Shown piece by piece: positions 35,100 through 48,552 of a stretch of 64,000 nt of DNA (within the stretch, counting starts at the first letter, position 1; each line of letters begins with the position of its first letter). The DNA comes from Steromphala cineraria (lineage: Eukaryota; Mollusca; Gastropoda; Trochida; Trochidae). Both the position numbers and the translations under genes were made by a program. The DNA lies in contig OU744730.1 in assembly GCA_916613615.1 (NCBI GenBank), forward strand, positions 32,026,815 through 32,090,814, given 5' to 3'. The notes beneath the pieces are model-generated. The model was given only the letters and a program-made list of their open reading frames with translations. It was not told the DNA's origin and did no database searches.

Positions 35100-36990
35100 G
35101 TTAAATAAAATAATACGTTTGCAGTGATAAGTTTTGTTTAATTGATCCATTATTGTTGAACAAATCATTTACATATTTTTTTCCTCTATTTGTTTATTGT
35201 GTATTATTTTTTATATTATCATTTACCCATTATTCTCTGATAGGACACCATCCGGTTTTGTGCATTCTTAGGTTTAGCTGTGACACATTTACCCAAAGAT
35301 GCAAGTGTATCCTCCCAGAAGGGATTAGTATTTGCTGTAATAACAGATTCGAGTATGTGTTTCGTATGTTTGTATTTGTAATTTTATATATCCACGACAT
35401 TTTTGCGATTGAATAAGACTTTCTATATCTTGGGATCGTATTCCGCTGTTTTCATACTGTATTTTAATAGTATTTCGGTTTGGTTTGTTCTTTCATATGA
35501 ATTTATAGCATAACTGCTCGATTTCTTTTAAATTTTGATTATTTGGATTGGGTATAGGAAGGCAAAAGGTGTTTGAATCTAGGAAGTTATAGGATTTTTA
35601 ATATCATATTCGTCCTAGGGTTGTTAGATCTCTAGCTAACGAATGATTCATCGATAATTTCAAAGTCTAACTTTGTCTTTGTAGTTGCGATCAACCATTT
35701 CCGCAAGATTGTGAGTAAATATGATACCGAACAATGTAAATGAATCATTGCACCAATCTAAGTGCCAACTTCTGCAAAATTATCTCTTTCGAATTTTGTT
35801 CTGAACCTATCCATATAACTTGTGTTTTATTCACTTTTATTTTTACGCCTGAGAAAGAGGCATATACATGTATGCTTAGCGCTAAAGTGGCCTATTTTTT
35901 CAGGGCAATCAAAAACAAGTGACGAGTCATCAGCATATTCTGTATGCCCTATCTATATCCCTTTTATTTCATCATTATGGCCAATATTTCTGCACAAATA
36001 AGGAATATATAAGGGGATATTGGATCGCCCTGCCTACACCCTTGTGATATATCAAAATAATTTAAAAGAAAACCGTTTACAACGACACATGATAGGAAGT
36101 ATTTTATCCATCTCCTGATAGATTTTTCAAAGTTAAAATAAGTAACGACTTCTTGAATGAAATTCCAATCAACAGAATTCCTGGTATATTCATATATTCG
36201 GTGTCGTAAATAATATCATAAATCAACCGAGTTTTCCTTTTTTATTATTATTATGGGGGGGGGGGGGCAATTTTGATTATATTGCTATAGTCGAAGAGCC
36301 AATACTATACGATACATTCAGTGATGAGAGTGGTAGCCAATTTTTCTAACAAATGTTTAAATTTTCCTTTTTCTTTTGGAAAAAAGGTTATGACACCTTG
36401 CTTTTAAAGTCAGTGATAATTAAAGACCTGTAAAATATACGTTTTCATCGGACCTGAAAACTTCAACAGCAGATCCAGATGAGCCAGGACTTTTTTCATT
36501 TTTCGTATTTTTCAAACCTATTAAAACGTCTTCATACCCAAGCTTTCCTTCTAGTTTTTCTTGTTGTGTTTCATATAATTTTGGAACATCAATAACTTTA
36601 AGCACATCTTTGAGATTTACTTTCGCAAATGCTTTCTTATGATACAGGTTATAGTAAAACGACATTGTTTCGTTTATAAGGTAATCCGTTTTAGTAAGAA
36701 TTTCATTCTGTTCATTTTCAAGTTTGAATATTGCTTTGTTTAATAAATGTCTATTTTCTAGCGATGAAAAGATATATTTATTTGTTCTCCCTCTTCTTTT
36801 CATTAAGCTTTAGATCTCAAAGAAATTCTTCGATTTCATTTCTATTAATAATCTCTGATTTTTCATTTGCATCTTTTAATTTGTTTTGCAATGTCTACTT
36901 AGAATCAATATAATCAAATTTGTCAATCTCATTTTTAAGTTCATCAATTAACTTTTGCAATATTTTGTTTGAGTTTTAAGCTTTCCTCTT
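35100..36990 (-). mobile_element. Decayed L1/Tx1-type LINE
   Basis: On the minus strand, 36803-36420 encodes the segment before the RT (LENRHLLNKAIFKLENEQNE, then NEKSPGSSGSAVEVF, cf. GKSPGxDG). Around 36043-36015 is a CRQGDPISPYIF-like block. At 35937-35924 is YADDS, the RT active site. Around 35340-35240 is a downstream PFWEDTLASLGKC-like block, typical of L1/Tx1 elements. Frame shifts separate all parts. A poly-G run lies at about 36256-36267. Confidence 0.7.
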
Positions 36991-37106
36991 TTTATCAGAA
37001 GAATATTTTATTATATATCTTATTATTATTTAGCGCAACGTTTAAAAATTAGTTGGTCATTGATTCTAAATATATAGTTACCACTTTCGTCTATGTCTGA
37101 TTTATA

Positions 37107-38573
37107 TATACTCAGCAACAAAAGTTCTTGTGACACAGGTATTTGTTTTGAAAGTCACCTTACTGTAATGATATTCAAAAACATGTTCACGGCACTTGTA
37201 AAGAATACCTGAACACACCCTTAGAGGTAATGCATGTGGACGGGACAGTGACTTTGCAAAAGAAATTTTGCCAAAAACGTCTTAGGTTGTGGCTATTTAA
37301 ACCTGGTCTATGGAGAGAAGCTTTCATTCATGCTAAAGAAACTTTAAAGGTGTGCGACTTGAAAAACATCAACCTTTTTGTTATGCCACGGTTACCAGAA
37401 AATGAACGTTGACGAGCCATTGGAATGCTGCAAACTGGTACTCCCCAACGAGAGGTCGCCCGCAGGTTCAATTTCCATAGATACACAATATGGACTTTGT
37501 GGCAGCGACACCAAAAGACAACCCATGTCAGAGACCGTCCTCATAGTGGCCGACCCAAAGTAACGTCTCAACGTTAAGACAACTGAATTCGACATACACA
37601 TCTCCGGAACCGATTCCAACCAGCAACAGCCACTGCTACAACCATCCCAGGACTAAGGCGTATATCATCGCAAACCGTTCGTCGACGTTTACGACGTATT
37701 TGGATCATCGCAAGACGTCCATCTCCACGACCAGTTTTGACGCTGCAACATCGACAACGCCGTTTACAGTGGGCAAGTCAGCATTTGAGATGGACTCAAC
37801 GCAATGGAATCGTGTGATTTTCACAGATGAGTCCAGATTTTCCCTTCACCGAGCAGACGGGCGTGTTCGAGTTTACCGTCGTCGAGGTGAACGTTTCACC
37901 GACAATTGTGTGATGGAAATTTAACGATTCGGTGGTGGTAGCGTAATGGTCTGGGGTGGAATTACGGCAACTCACAAGACAGAACTTCTCATCATCGCTG
38001 GCAATTTGACAGGACAGCGGTATCGTGATGAGGTCCTCCAGCCAACTGTTGTACTGTTCCTACGCCAACATGGACGAGGGATGACGTTGCAACAGGACAA
38101 CGCAAGATCTCACACTGCTCGTATTGTTCAGGGCTTCCTGGCTCATAGCAATGTGGATGTCCTTCCCTGGCCGGCTAAGTCCCCAGACATGTCTCCAATT
38201 GAGCATGTTTGGAATGAAATGGAACGAAGCTTACGACGCTTACCGAATCCTCCCGTAACGCTGCAGCAATTTCAACTTCTTTAGATCTTGAACACCATCC
38301 CACAACGATGTCATACCCGACTGATAACTTCCATGAGAAGGAGATGTGGCTGGTGGCCATATCCGGTATTAACGTGTGACTTTCAAATTTAACCTTCAGG
38401 CACTAAAGTGTGTTATTTAAACCAACATATTGACTGTAGTGCATATTGTGGATGCCATTTGTCTTAGAAATGCCTGTTCAATGAAGTAAACGTGATTGTA
38501 AACACTTTGATTTGTTATGTATTTTTCTACAAAGCGTTTATCGCCGTCACAAGAACTTTTGTTGTTGAGTATA
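37107..38573 (+). mobile_element. Full-length Tc1-like element with a dead transposase
   Basis: Terminal repeats of 28 bp (left tatactcagcaacaaaagtt..., right ...aacttttgttgttgagtata) differ at one base and include the TA target. The transposase reads from ATG 37383 (MPRLPENER) through a helix-turn-helix region, TDESRFSLHRADGRVRVY near 37825, VMVWGGI near 37945, LQQDNARSHTA near 38090 and SPDMSPIEHVWNEME near 38190, so all three DDE-type residues can be seen. It is interrupted by stops at 37410, near 37560 and at 37921, plus small frame changes. Length is 1,467 bp. Confidence 0.9.
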
Positions 38574-38639
38574 GTTCTACATATATATACATGACATATG
38601 TATGTTGATATGAAGTTTGATGAAACTGACATGTCCAAC

Positions 38640-39110
38640 TCGTGAGATATGCTCCAGATAAAGTTTCAGGACGGAACAGACGGATAGAATGCACGCTATA
38701 AAACAATGTGGAAAATGGTAAAGAGGGGATTTGGTAAACACTGGAACTGAGTGAAGTTGTACTTGTACTGAGTAAAGCCCCAATATAGAGGTTCAGGAGA
38801 GGTTGACAAAGGATATTTAGTGGAGAGGTGGTTGCGACAACGGTTGTAAGAGCAGGAGAGATTGTTTGAGTAATCAATGTGTAATAGGTGTAATGATTAG
38901 GTTAAGGATCTGACAATGAGGAGACAGGGGTGCGTAAACAATGAGCATGATGAGAAAGGGGTGAAGAAAACGACATGAAAAGAGGCTGATGAAGAGATAG
39001 ACAAGGTAAATAAATAATTCAAACGGAAGTAAAACTTTGTGGTAAAGGGATAATGTGTAAGGTCCATAACGAAAAACATTTCCCGATCACAAACTGAAAA
39101 TGATACCAAC
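38640..39110 (+). repeat. Possible degenerate right edge of the 32 bp minisatellite
   Basis: Loose matches such as aaagaggggatttggtaaac and gagaaaggggtgaagaaaacg recall the unit of the core array but are heavily diverged. Confidence 0.35.
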
Positions 39111-40179
39111 ATAACGATAGAAACACATTTGGATTTATGCTACAAGGAATTTTCTGATTACTATTAGATTTATCCAAACCGATACTATAATCAAATCATG
39201 AAAGTTTCTAGGATCAACATGAAAAGTATCACATGAAAATGAGCTCCAGCCACTTCAATAGCAAAAGTAATGATTATGACCAGGAAAGAACATATCAGCA
39301 TTAAGAATGCCACATGAAGAGAGAACAATATTCCTTCTTCTCAATCACTGGAGAGGTCATCAACACGGTCGTCACTTTATCAGATGTACAATATCGTCAA
39401 TTAGGTAAAGTGAATCCAAGTTAGTATAACTACAAAACGTGTCATGTTAAAGTGGAAAGACAAACTGTACGTAAAAGTAATAATTCTAAAACGTGTATTG
39501 TTACCTAGTTATAAATCTTATTATACATTTACATCAACATCTACTTTGTACATGTTCTCAGATACATACATATCAACACATGCACTTCAGCTACACTAAC
39601 ATTGTCATCTTCAATATTTTATCTATCTATTTTTCGTCTTTTGTTTAATCAACATTTTCATGAGCATCGTCATCCATACCAACATTTGAAAACAATGATA
39701 TATTCCAGATTTGGGAAAAAAAACTGTAATTCAAGATGGTGTTCAAGCTGGCGGTCACATCTGTATCACCCATATAAATCAACCTGGATCCATCTTCGAG
39801 CTTTTTGTAATAGAAAACTGTAATGTGAATATAACGAGGTCGCTTTCATTACCGGTTCCCATGTATAAAGATTTTTTTATATAATATTAAATATCAGCAC
39901 ATCCCCCTTATAGTGGTGTTTGTAGGGGAAACATCGAAAAAAGTAGACCCGATTAACAGATGGCGTAGAAAAGATTATCAAGTGCAAAGGTAAACCCGTG
40001 GCGACCATTTTTTGTGTGAAAACATCAATCATTTCGGGCAGAGAAATAAATAACCTGGATTTACCAAATATGAAACTTTTAATTAGGCCTGAAACATTGT
40101 TTTGCACACGTGCTACAGTCCCTTTAGATTAAAGGGTGTTTAATATTTGTTTGAATAACATATTTTTAAATTCATAACA
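39111..40179. other. Non-coding stretch with a partial MITE
   Basis: From about 39998 to 40133 there is a reverse-orientation fragment related to the TTAA MITE family (gtggcgaccattttttgtgt ... acacgtgctacagtccctt). Otherwise nothing is recognised. Confidence 0.45.
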
Positions 40180-40750
40180 TGTTAATGAAAACCCTCCTAT
40201 GAAACACTTTTCCACCTTCTCCCAAGTCTTCATTTGTCTAAAACTCTCAATTGATCTTCATGTACCTTGTTTACAAGACTCATTCTTCTCCAACATGTAT
40301 ATAGATTCTATTTTCAATGTCCCTCCTTTGTCGTTATAAACTTCGTGGAATCAACCTTTTTCTTTTGACTTATGGACTTTCTACATTAATATTATCGTAA
40401 CCATCCTCCTCTTTACATACTTCTTGTTATTGTACGTTTCCTCCCCTCTACAGACTCATTGTTACTGTATTCTAAACTTCCTCCTCTTCTAGACGTCTTG
40501 TTACTTCTTAATACTGTGCTCTTGTCACTTTCCCTCCCCCCTATGAACTTCTTGATACTGAACTCTTTCTCCTCCTCTTTAGACGTCATGTTACCGTATT
40601 TTTCCTCTTCCCCTATAGACGTCATGTTACTGTACTCTTACTCCTCCTCTATAGGCGTCATATTACAGTACTCTTCTTCCTCATCTATAGATTAAATGTT
40701 ACTGTAATCTTACTCTATAGACATCATGTAACTGTACTCTTCCTCCTCAG
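40180..40750 (+). repeat. Degenerate 36 bp minisatellite
   Basis: Copies of tagacgtcatgttactgtac followed by tcttnctcctcctcta are spaced 36 bases apart from about 40580 to 40700. More diverged copies extend to the left. Confidence 0.65.
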
Positions 40751-43700
40751 AATTCGTGATTCTGGCACATTATCACACATATTGTGCCATGTTGTTTGTT
40801 ACTTCAGGCCACTTCCGTACAAGAGTTGTTCAAAGAGTTGCCATCCAAACCCAAATCCTCTACATCTCGGTAACAAACTTGTCTCAGTATATTTTATTGA
40901 ACCTCTTTTGGATGGCTTCAAAAAACACAATCGTACAAATTTGCGTTGTAAAATCAAAATTGTGAACCTAAGAACATTTAGAAAAGTTTAGTTCTTAAAT
41001 GAATCACAAATGTTTTATTACTAACAAGTTGGACATAACATGTTTTAGGAATGTTCCCCATTGAAAAAATAGGTATTGCTTGCCAATACTTGAGGTCACG
41101 AGTCGAATTAATCGGTTGAGACGTTGTTGATGGTTGTTGAAGGTGCAATATCCAATAAGCAGATGTCCTGTTAATTGATTGAATCAAATTTTGAGGGGCA
41201 AATCAAAACTTCAACAACGTCCAAGAACGTCACTTACATTAGTTTATCGATCGTCAGAGGGAGTGTTTCAAGCATGATAACTTGAATCAACTTACAGAAC
41301 GTCAGACGACTTATATCCCTACCCTTCTTTAGTAAAAAACTGTAATGATTTCCCAAACACTTAAAATAGAACATCAAAGGTTTAAACTCAATCAACGTGT
41401 TCGCCAAGGTCTCAATAGACAGGCCAACAACTGGTCAGTGCAATGCAGGAAGAGTGGGGATGAATTGCAGGAAAGGGACACCATCACCTTGTCTATTCAA
41501 GATTCTAATGAAAGCCACACATAGGACTGGCTTCAACGCCATCTTGCTGATTACAGAACACGGACACAAAACAGAAACTAGTGTTCTAGTGTTGGCTAAC
41601 TCTTTTGCTATAGACATGTAAATTGTTCTTTGTTACATTGAAATTATATGACATGTTTGCTTTTATGGTGAAGCAATGATTTGCTTGAAAAATATATACA
41701 TATGCGTTTCTTCTTTGAGAGAGTATATTTCTAGTGTCTTTCATGAATCAAACAACACAAAAATGTTAAATTAAAATGATGACAAAATTACAATTTTGAC
41801 GGGTTTTGATTACAGAATATAATGCGTATTGAAAGTTGTCAATGGCATTGTCATGATGGTTTTAAATAATTTTACTCTCGAATAATAAACAAATATTTTT
41901 AACTGCCATTTTATGTTCCGGGTATAGTTTATTCGTTAAAACATCAATGTTAACCTGTAGATTATAAAATTCTATCATCTCATATTTGATTGAAAATAAT
42001 GTTACTGAGAGAATGGGATGTAGAACTTTCTATGATTTAGTAAAAAAAACACAAATATTTGATAGTCAGTGTCAAAAAGAAATACAATTAGAAAACAATC
42101 CTTAAGTCAAACTTAAAGATGTCTTTTCTGTGTAGAGTTTTGCCGACAAACGATCTCTTACCCAGTGCTAAAAATTGATACATGCAATTTCTCCGAAAAC
42201 GAAAGCCAAACTTTTGTCAGTATGTCAGTAATAATGGAATGACACCAAGGAGTGGTTAAGGGACGATACAAGAACAAAGACAGAATTTCGAAAATAACTA
42301 TTTATCTCAAATGTATGGTACTGAATAAGACAATTTCTATTATCAATTCCAACAAAGACTTCAAATTGGAACTATATAGTCTTAAACAGATAAAAACTAA
42401 ATCTAAAAATCCATCAATATGGTACATGTATGATAAAAATAACATTTAACCAGTCATTAAACGATTTACAAATTAACATTTGAAAGAAATTGAAACAACT
42501 ATTTAATAAGATGACAGATGTGTCCATATATGAAATTGGAAAAATACATATTTATTCAGATACCAGCTTGTACGTTCCAATTTGTTGTGAATGAAAAGGA
42601 AGCCAGCTGTCACTAGTTATCAGATTGAATTATGATATTATTTCTTTGGAAAACAAAAATAATATCCAAACAGTTTGGAAAAGGACATTAGAAGTCGACC
42701 AAATTGATGTTTGTTTCTGTGTATTTACCACAGGTTTGCCTTATTCAAGTCATCTTTAATTTTTAGATGTTGTATTCACTGTTTGACCGATGATCATGAA
42801 TTCCATATTTCCTCGAAAAAAAAATGAGGGATCATGGGGTGCCAAGACATATGCTACCCGGGGTAAGACGTATAAAACTCAACTTCGAATACACTCCCGA
42901 CCTAGAATGGAGAATTGGATGTTGAAACGAATTAGTATCTTGGAGTCATCCTTTCATATTTAACAATATTCTATCACTATGTTTGATTTTCTTTTAGTTA
43001 AAACAAAGTTTTTCGATTTCATTTGGGTCAAGTTAGATACTAAAATATGGTAAGATTTTGGTAAGATGTTCTGCCATGTTCTAACATTTCCTTATAATTT
43101 GCGTTTGGGTTGTATCTATTTCCAAAATTGAAATAATGAACATTGTTTTATGTTTTGAATTTTGCAATGAAGGCGTTCTTCTGTTCTATCGAATGTCAAA
43201 AGGTGTCACTCGCAAAGTGTAAAATAAGACCTTCGCTAATCCTTGGTGTTTGATATATAATGTACAAAATTCAACATATATGATCATTTGTCGTTCCACT
43301 TTATGGCACGTACACGTGAATACTTTTGATTGGGCACTAATACTTTAATATCGTTCATTATTCGTACACCGATCGTGATGCCCTCATATTAGCATCGTTA
43401 TTAGTTTTGTTTTATTTTTGATCGTGTTGAAATCGTGTTTCTTCGTACAGTGATTGTAAACGCGTCGTGTATTTCTCGCGATATTGGTTTACTGAATCGT
43501 AAAATCTGACTACAAAAGCAGTACAATAGAAACGTTATGCTGTCATTGTTCAACTTGTGTAGTGTGAGTTGGGCTTTATCAAAACACATCATTTCTATGA
43601 AAACTTTTAAAAAGTGATCACACTTCATTATAAACTTAAGCAATAATGAAAAAAATGTTCAAAATATGTTTACTTTGAGTATTTTAGGATTTTAATTAAG

Positions 43701-45236
43701 AATAAATAATTTCCTTTTAAAAAGTATGATTCTATATATTGTAACCCATGTTCATAGAAAAGCAGATCCATTCAACTAACTTTCATCTTTTCTGTGTCAG
43801 GCAGTTCATGTACATAAAGCATTTGTTACTGTTTGTTTTATCTTAATACAATGTAGTTGCATTTTAAATCCGATTATAGCATTTTGTAGCCATAGCACCA
43901 GTAAAACCAATTGCATTTTAATGCTTATCAGTCCACCTCATTTCACCTCGTTTTGGCCACATGAACACGCACTTACAGAAAGGCTGCTATCACAGTTTCA
44001 TGAAGCTCCTTTTTAAAACTACAAGCTTCTTCTGTAGGATATCAGTTCTCAGTAGTTGTCTGTTATCAAGTTGTTTTCATCTGCAATCAGCAATGTTATT
44101 AAATGGATTCAACTAAAAACTGGCACCCTTCTCCACTTTGATAAGTCGAATATACTATATGGATAGCCTGAGAAAAGAAATGACGTAGTCAATCGTATCA
44201 TAATTATCACAAAGTACAACATTTTAAATCAAGACAGACACCCCAAACATGTCGCACATTGAACAATATGTTGAATCTGCATACACCCTAGACAAATACA
44301 ATGCAAAGATAACTTGTAGTGTAACACTTTTTGCCACAGTTTGGTCTTCTTGTCATATGTTGTTTAATTGATGTCGTATCTACATAGCTGACGCTAGTAT
44401 TATTACTGTACATCTGTAATATTGATATATTCATAACCATTATAAATCAAAGAACTGTATATATCACATGAATTCCAATGTTTAAAATTGAAATACAATT
44501 AAACATTTCTGTTTCTAATGTAGCGTTCTATATATAAGCGCGTCAGTAACAGTTTTTATTTCTCAATGTCAATACTCTGTTATCTTAATGATCCATAGAT
44601 GTGTCCTTTTTAGGTTCACTTTCGACTTCTTTCTTCCTTTCTTGACATTTGATAAAGGAGTGATTTGTTTCACTCATAAACTACTTAGACATTTATTTAT
44701 TTCAAATTTTCAAATTAACGAAACATGTCATATAATCACTATGATCCCTAGAGTCCTTGTATATTTTCCCACTTACCTTAAATGGAGTCTCCAACTTCTT
44801 ATTTTTCACTTCCAGTGTTTTATTATCGAGGCCCCGAGAGGGTCGTAAATCTCGATCAGCGCGCTGCCTACTCTGCGCTATTTTAACTGCGCAGCAACCT
44901 AGTCTAGCATGGTATGGGGAACCAGCGGTTTCGTAGATACAAAGGTTCGTAGAGACCGATTTTTTCAGGGAAAAAAGCTTCGTAGAGGTCTTCAAATTTT
45001 CATTTAATATTGTGAATATATATTATATACTCTGATGTAATATTTACAAAGTATATACTCAGTTTATTTATACAAGACATTACATCGATCGTCGATTCAT
45101 CGATACATTGGATGTACAATTTACAATGATAATTTATTGTTTATATGAACTTATTTCACAATTTGTCACTCTATACGAAACTGTTTTTCATTACGAATCT
45201 GTAAAAATCCCATCTACGAAACCGTTTCCTCGTGTG
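40751..45236. other. Long non-coding stretch
   Basis: About 4.5 kb of AT-rich sequence without a convincing gene. Short overlapping frames near 41.4-41.6 kb appear on both strands and are unsupported. A fragment near 44806-44830 repeats one seen at 22.66 kb. Confidence 0.4.
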
Positions 45237-45244
45237 TGTCTTTA

Positions 45245-45287
<43 letters not shown>

Positions 45288-45327
45288 ATGCGTGCATGCA
45301 TGCATGCATATATGTATGTATGTATAC
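45237..45327 (+). repeat. TG / TGCG / TGCA / TGTA microsatellite
   Basis: A compound purine-pyrimidine alternating run of tgtg, tgcg, tgca and tgta. The alternation favours Z-DNA in principle. Confidence 0.9.
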
Positions 45328-47004
45328 GTAACCCGTTTTCTTGGTATCAATAATAACAATTAAGTGAAATATAGGTTATTCATATTTTCAAAAATGGGTA
45401 GAATGTGCTTATCATTTCTTTCTAGTAAAAACTTGATTAAAACAATGGTTAATGGCATTATTTTGTGCAGGCGAACGGTTCGCTTTTTAATGATATTTGT
45501 TTGCATCTGTAATATATGACTTATACTAGACTCTTGCTTATTTGTGTACGCATATTAACTTAACCCTCTTGCTCTGGTAATACAGAATATAATCGACAAC
45601 ATTGGACACTGCCTCTTATCAATATGACTCCGTCGAGACACTTCCCATAAGAATACGCAATCATAATTTCCTTTTCGAAATTGTTTTGATATTTATGTCT
45701 AAGCATTGTACTGTGGGTAGGTAATGAACTTTAGCGGGTATTTTTTATCAAAATATATGTAAAGAATAAATGTCTTCACATTTTAGATGCAAACAGGGAA
45801 GTATAATACTATACATGTATATGTATATATATGAAGTATAATAATAATGTTATAATATCCCTGACTTAAGTAATGTTACTGATTACATGTCTCTAAATAT
45901 AATCGAGGAGTGTATCGTTTCTCTTTAAGTGTGCGTTGCTGCTTTTAAGAAAATATTAAGAATATATTTAATCATTTTTGGTTATATTCCCTTTCAATTC
46001 CAATGTTGAATATTTGAGATACTGAAACTAGAGGTAGAATTTTTTTTAACCCCTTGAAAATAAGCAAATTGAAATTGAGTGCAATGTACAGAGTTTGCCA
46101 AACGATACGTCAACTTTAAACAAACCTTTCAATAACTATATCCGGAATACATTTTAATTCAAATGTCTTCTTAATAATGCTACATATGCCTTATATAAAC
46201 TCAAAATGATTCCCATTTAAGAGTTTCTTAGTTTGCCCTGTAGTTCGTACATTATGAAATGTTATCAGTGTTATTTCTTTTGATAAGTAAATTCCAAATA
46301 AAAACGCAAACATAAATACATGACTGAACAACAATCTAGTAATCTATCCATACTTCTTTAAACACAGAGAATGATATTTTAAAAAATCATAGTGTTAATC
46401 CAAGATATGATAAGTTACAATTGTTACTAGGAACCCTTGCTAAAAGAGATATTCTGAAACAAGGAAATAAGCATATCCATTTCAATTATATGTAATACTT
46501 TCAAAACCTAATTATCCAACGTACATAATATGCACAGTCAATATGTCATATATGTTATGAAAAATCTTTTATGTTCTACGTTGAGTGCCTGTTATGATTT
46601 ACAGATTGACAATCTTATCGCTTGCTAATTAAACATTGCTCATATTTAAATTATAAATATTGAGAATTCGTTAAAACCGAATCTATGAACGTCTTAATAC
46701 ATCTATAAAGAGAAAAATCTAAAACTACAATCGCAAAGTCGCAAAACAAGATAGATCAATATTTCGATTGGCATCATTATCTCAATTCATGAAAGATAAC
46801 ATCATTTATAACAAATAAAATGCATTATTTATATCCTTTATGAAATATACTGTAAGTTTATTTGTCAAGTAAATATATTTTCTTTATAAATACGTATCCA
46901 TAAAGATGAATTTCAATCGTCAGGCGATAAGCAGTTTCATTATCCTGTATGCGAATCTTCGATTATGTAAAATATCATTGAAAGCCTCGTCTTCGATTTA
47001 TATA
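45328..47004. other. Non-coding AT-rich stretch
   Basis: Nothing recognised. Confidence 0.4.
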
Positions 47005-47534
47005 ACTCTTTCGCTTTATCCTCTTTCGCTTTATCGCTCTTTCGCTTTATCGTTCTGTCGCTTTATCGCTCTGTCGCTTTGTCGCTCTTTCGCTCTTTCG
47101 CTTTATCGCTCTGTCGCTCTTTCGCTTTATCGCTCTGTCGCTTTATCGCCCTATCGCTCTATCGCCCTATCGCTCTATCGCTTTGTCGTTAAGATATATC
47201 GCTTTGTCGCTCTTTCGCTTTATCGCTCTATCGCTCTTTCGCTTTGTCGTGCTACTATATCGCTTTGTCGTCTGCTATTTCGCTTTGTCGTTTGGCCAAA
47301 TCGCTTTGTCGTTTGGCCATTTCGCTTTGTCGTTTGGCCACTTCGCTTTGTCGTTCGGCCATATCGCTTTGTCGTTCGATGATATCGCTTTGTCGTTCGG
47401 CCATATCGCTTTGTCGTTCACTAATATCGCTTTGTCGTTCACCAATATCGCTTTGTCGTTCACCAATATCGCTTTATCGCTTTATCGCCTTTATATCAAA
47501 GGGCGAAAGAGCGATGGCCCGTTTCGGCCATCAT
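47005..47534 (-). repeat. 21 bp tandem-repeat element, copy B (inverted)
   Basis: It begins with 6-9 bp units (tcgctttatcgctctttcgc), passes into 21 bp units (atcgctttgtcgttcggccat) and ends cgctttatcgcctttatatc, then ggcccgtttcggccatcat. This is the reverse complement of the order in copy A, 22.8 kb away. The 6-9 bp part is longer than in copy A. Frames on both strands are repeat artefacts. Confidence 0.85.
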
Positions 47535-48187
47535 AACTTAAGGTAAGCAGCTGTATAATGTTCCGAGGAAGGTTGAAATGCGGACACCTTCAAATTGTTA
47601 TTCTACGGTTTCAATTTGAGACATGGCGACATTTGAGCCTTAATATTTTTTTATTCCTATATTATGATATCCTAAAAACACTTAAAATTGGAGAAGAAAA
47701 CTATAACACCTTGTCATATGGCAATGCTAGTAGGTGCTTTGGCCTATTGTTCAAATAATCACATTGTCACTTTTCACTTTCTTATCATTTATAATTTTTA
47801 GTTTAATCATTTCTAAAGCAACGGAATTTCTGTAACTTACTTATCCACAACACAAGTATTAGAAATATAAAAAATTAGGCTTTTAAGCATGTTTAAGGCA
47901 CTTCTTATACTTGAATTTTAAACATTGGAAATTATGAAATATACTTGATTCTTAGGAAATAGTATACAAATTTCGTGACATATATTGAAAATGTTTTGAT
48001 GCTATTCACGTAGATGTGCATAAAGTTGGAGGAAATTCAAATTATTTTTTTGATTATGAAATTGTTTCCAGATTCGAAAAGAAAATCATGATGATTTCAT
48101 TATCGAATAGAATAGAATGTGGTGATGTCACTTGATTACTTCTAATGTGCAAATATGCGCACCTATGCATAAATATTATAAAACGAT
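47535..48187. other. Non-coding stretch
   Basis: Nothing recognised. Confidence 0.4.
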
Positions 48188-48552
48188 TTAATGGGGCAGT
48201 AGCACGTTTTTTGATAATTTTATATTCTAAAACTGTCACTGATAATTGTAAGTAATGCTAAATGTATTATTTTGACAGTGTCAGAAATCTCATTACACAA
48301 GCCACTCATCCATAGTCAGAGGACAAAGTATGAAGATTCACATAAAATCCATTGGCGGCCATTTTATGTGAACACCTTTAATTCATTTTGTGTAACAAAA
48401 AAGAATCGCATATCTATAACTTTACGTTATATATTTGAATTGTTACTGCTCCATTTAGTTTAAATACATTGTCTTTCAATTGGAACCATTAATTTTCATT
48501 TTCATGACATCACCTTATATTCCAACTAAAAACGCGCTACTGCCCCTTTAAG
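48188..48552 (-). mobile_element. TTAA-flanked MITE, copy 6 (reverse orientation)
   Basis: Starts ttaatggggcagtagcacg and ends cgcgctactgcccctttaa. Interior blocks are the reverse complement of the family and close to copy 3. Confidence 0.8.

Noticed and set aside
46906..47546. Overlapping frames over the second 21 bp element
   Set aside because: Same artefact as copy A; three frames on one strand and one on the other are open at once.
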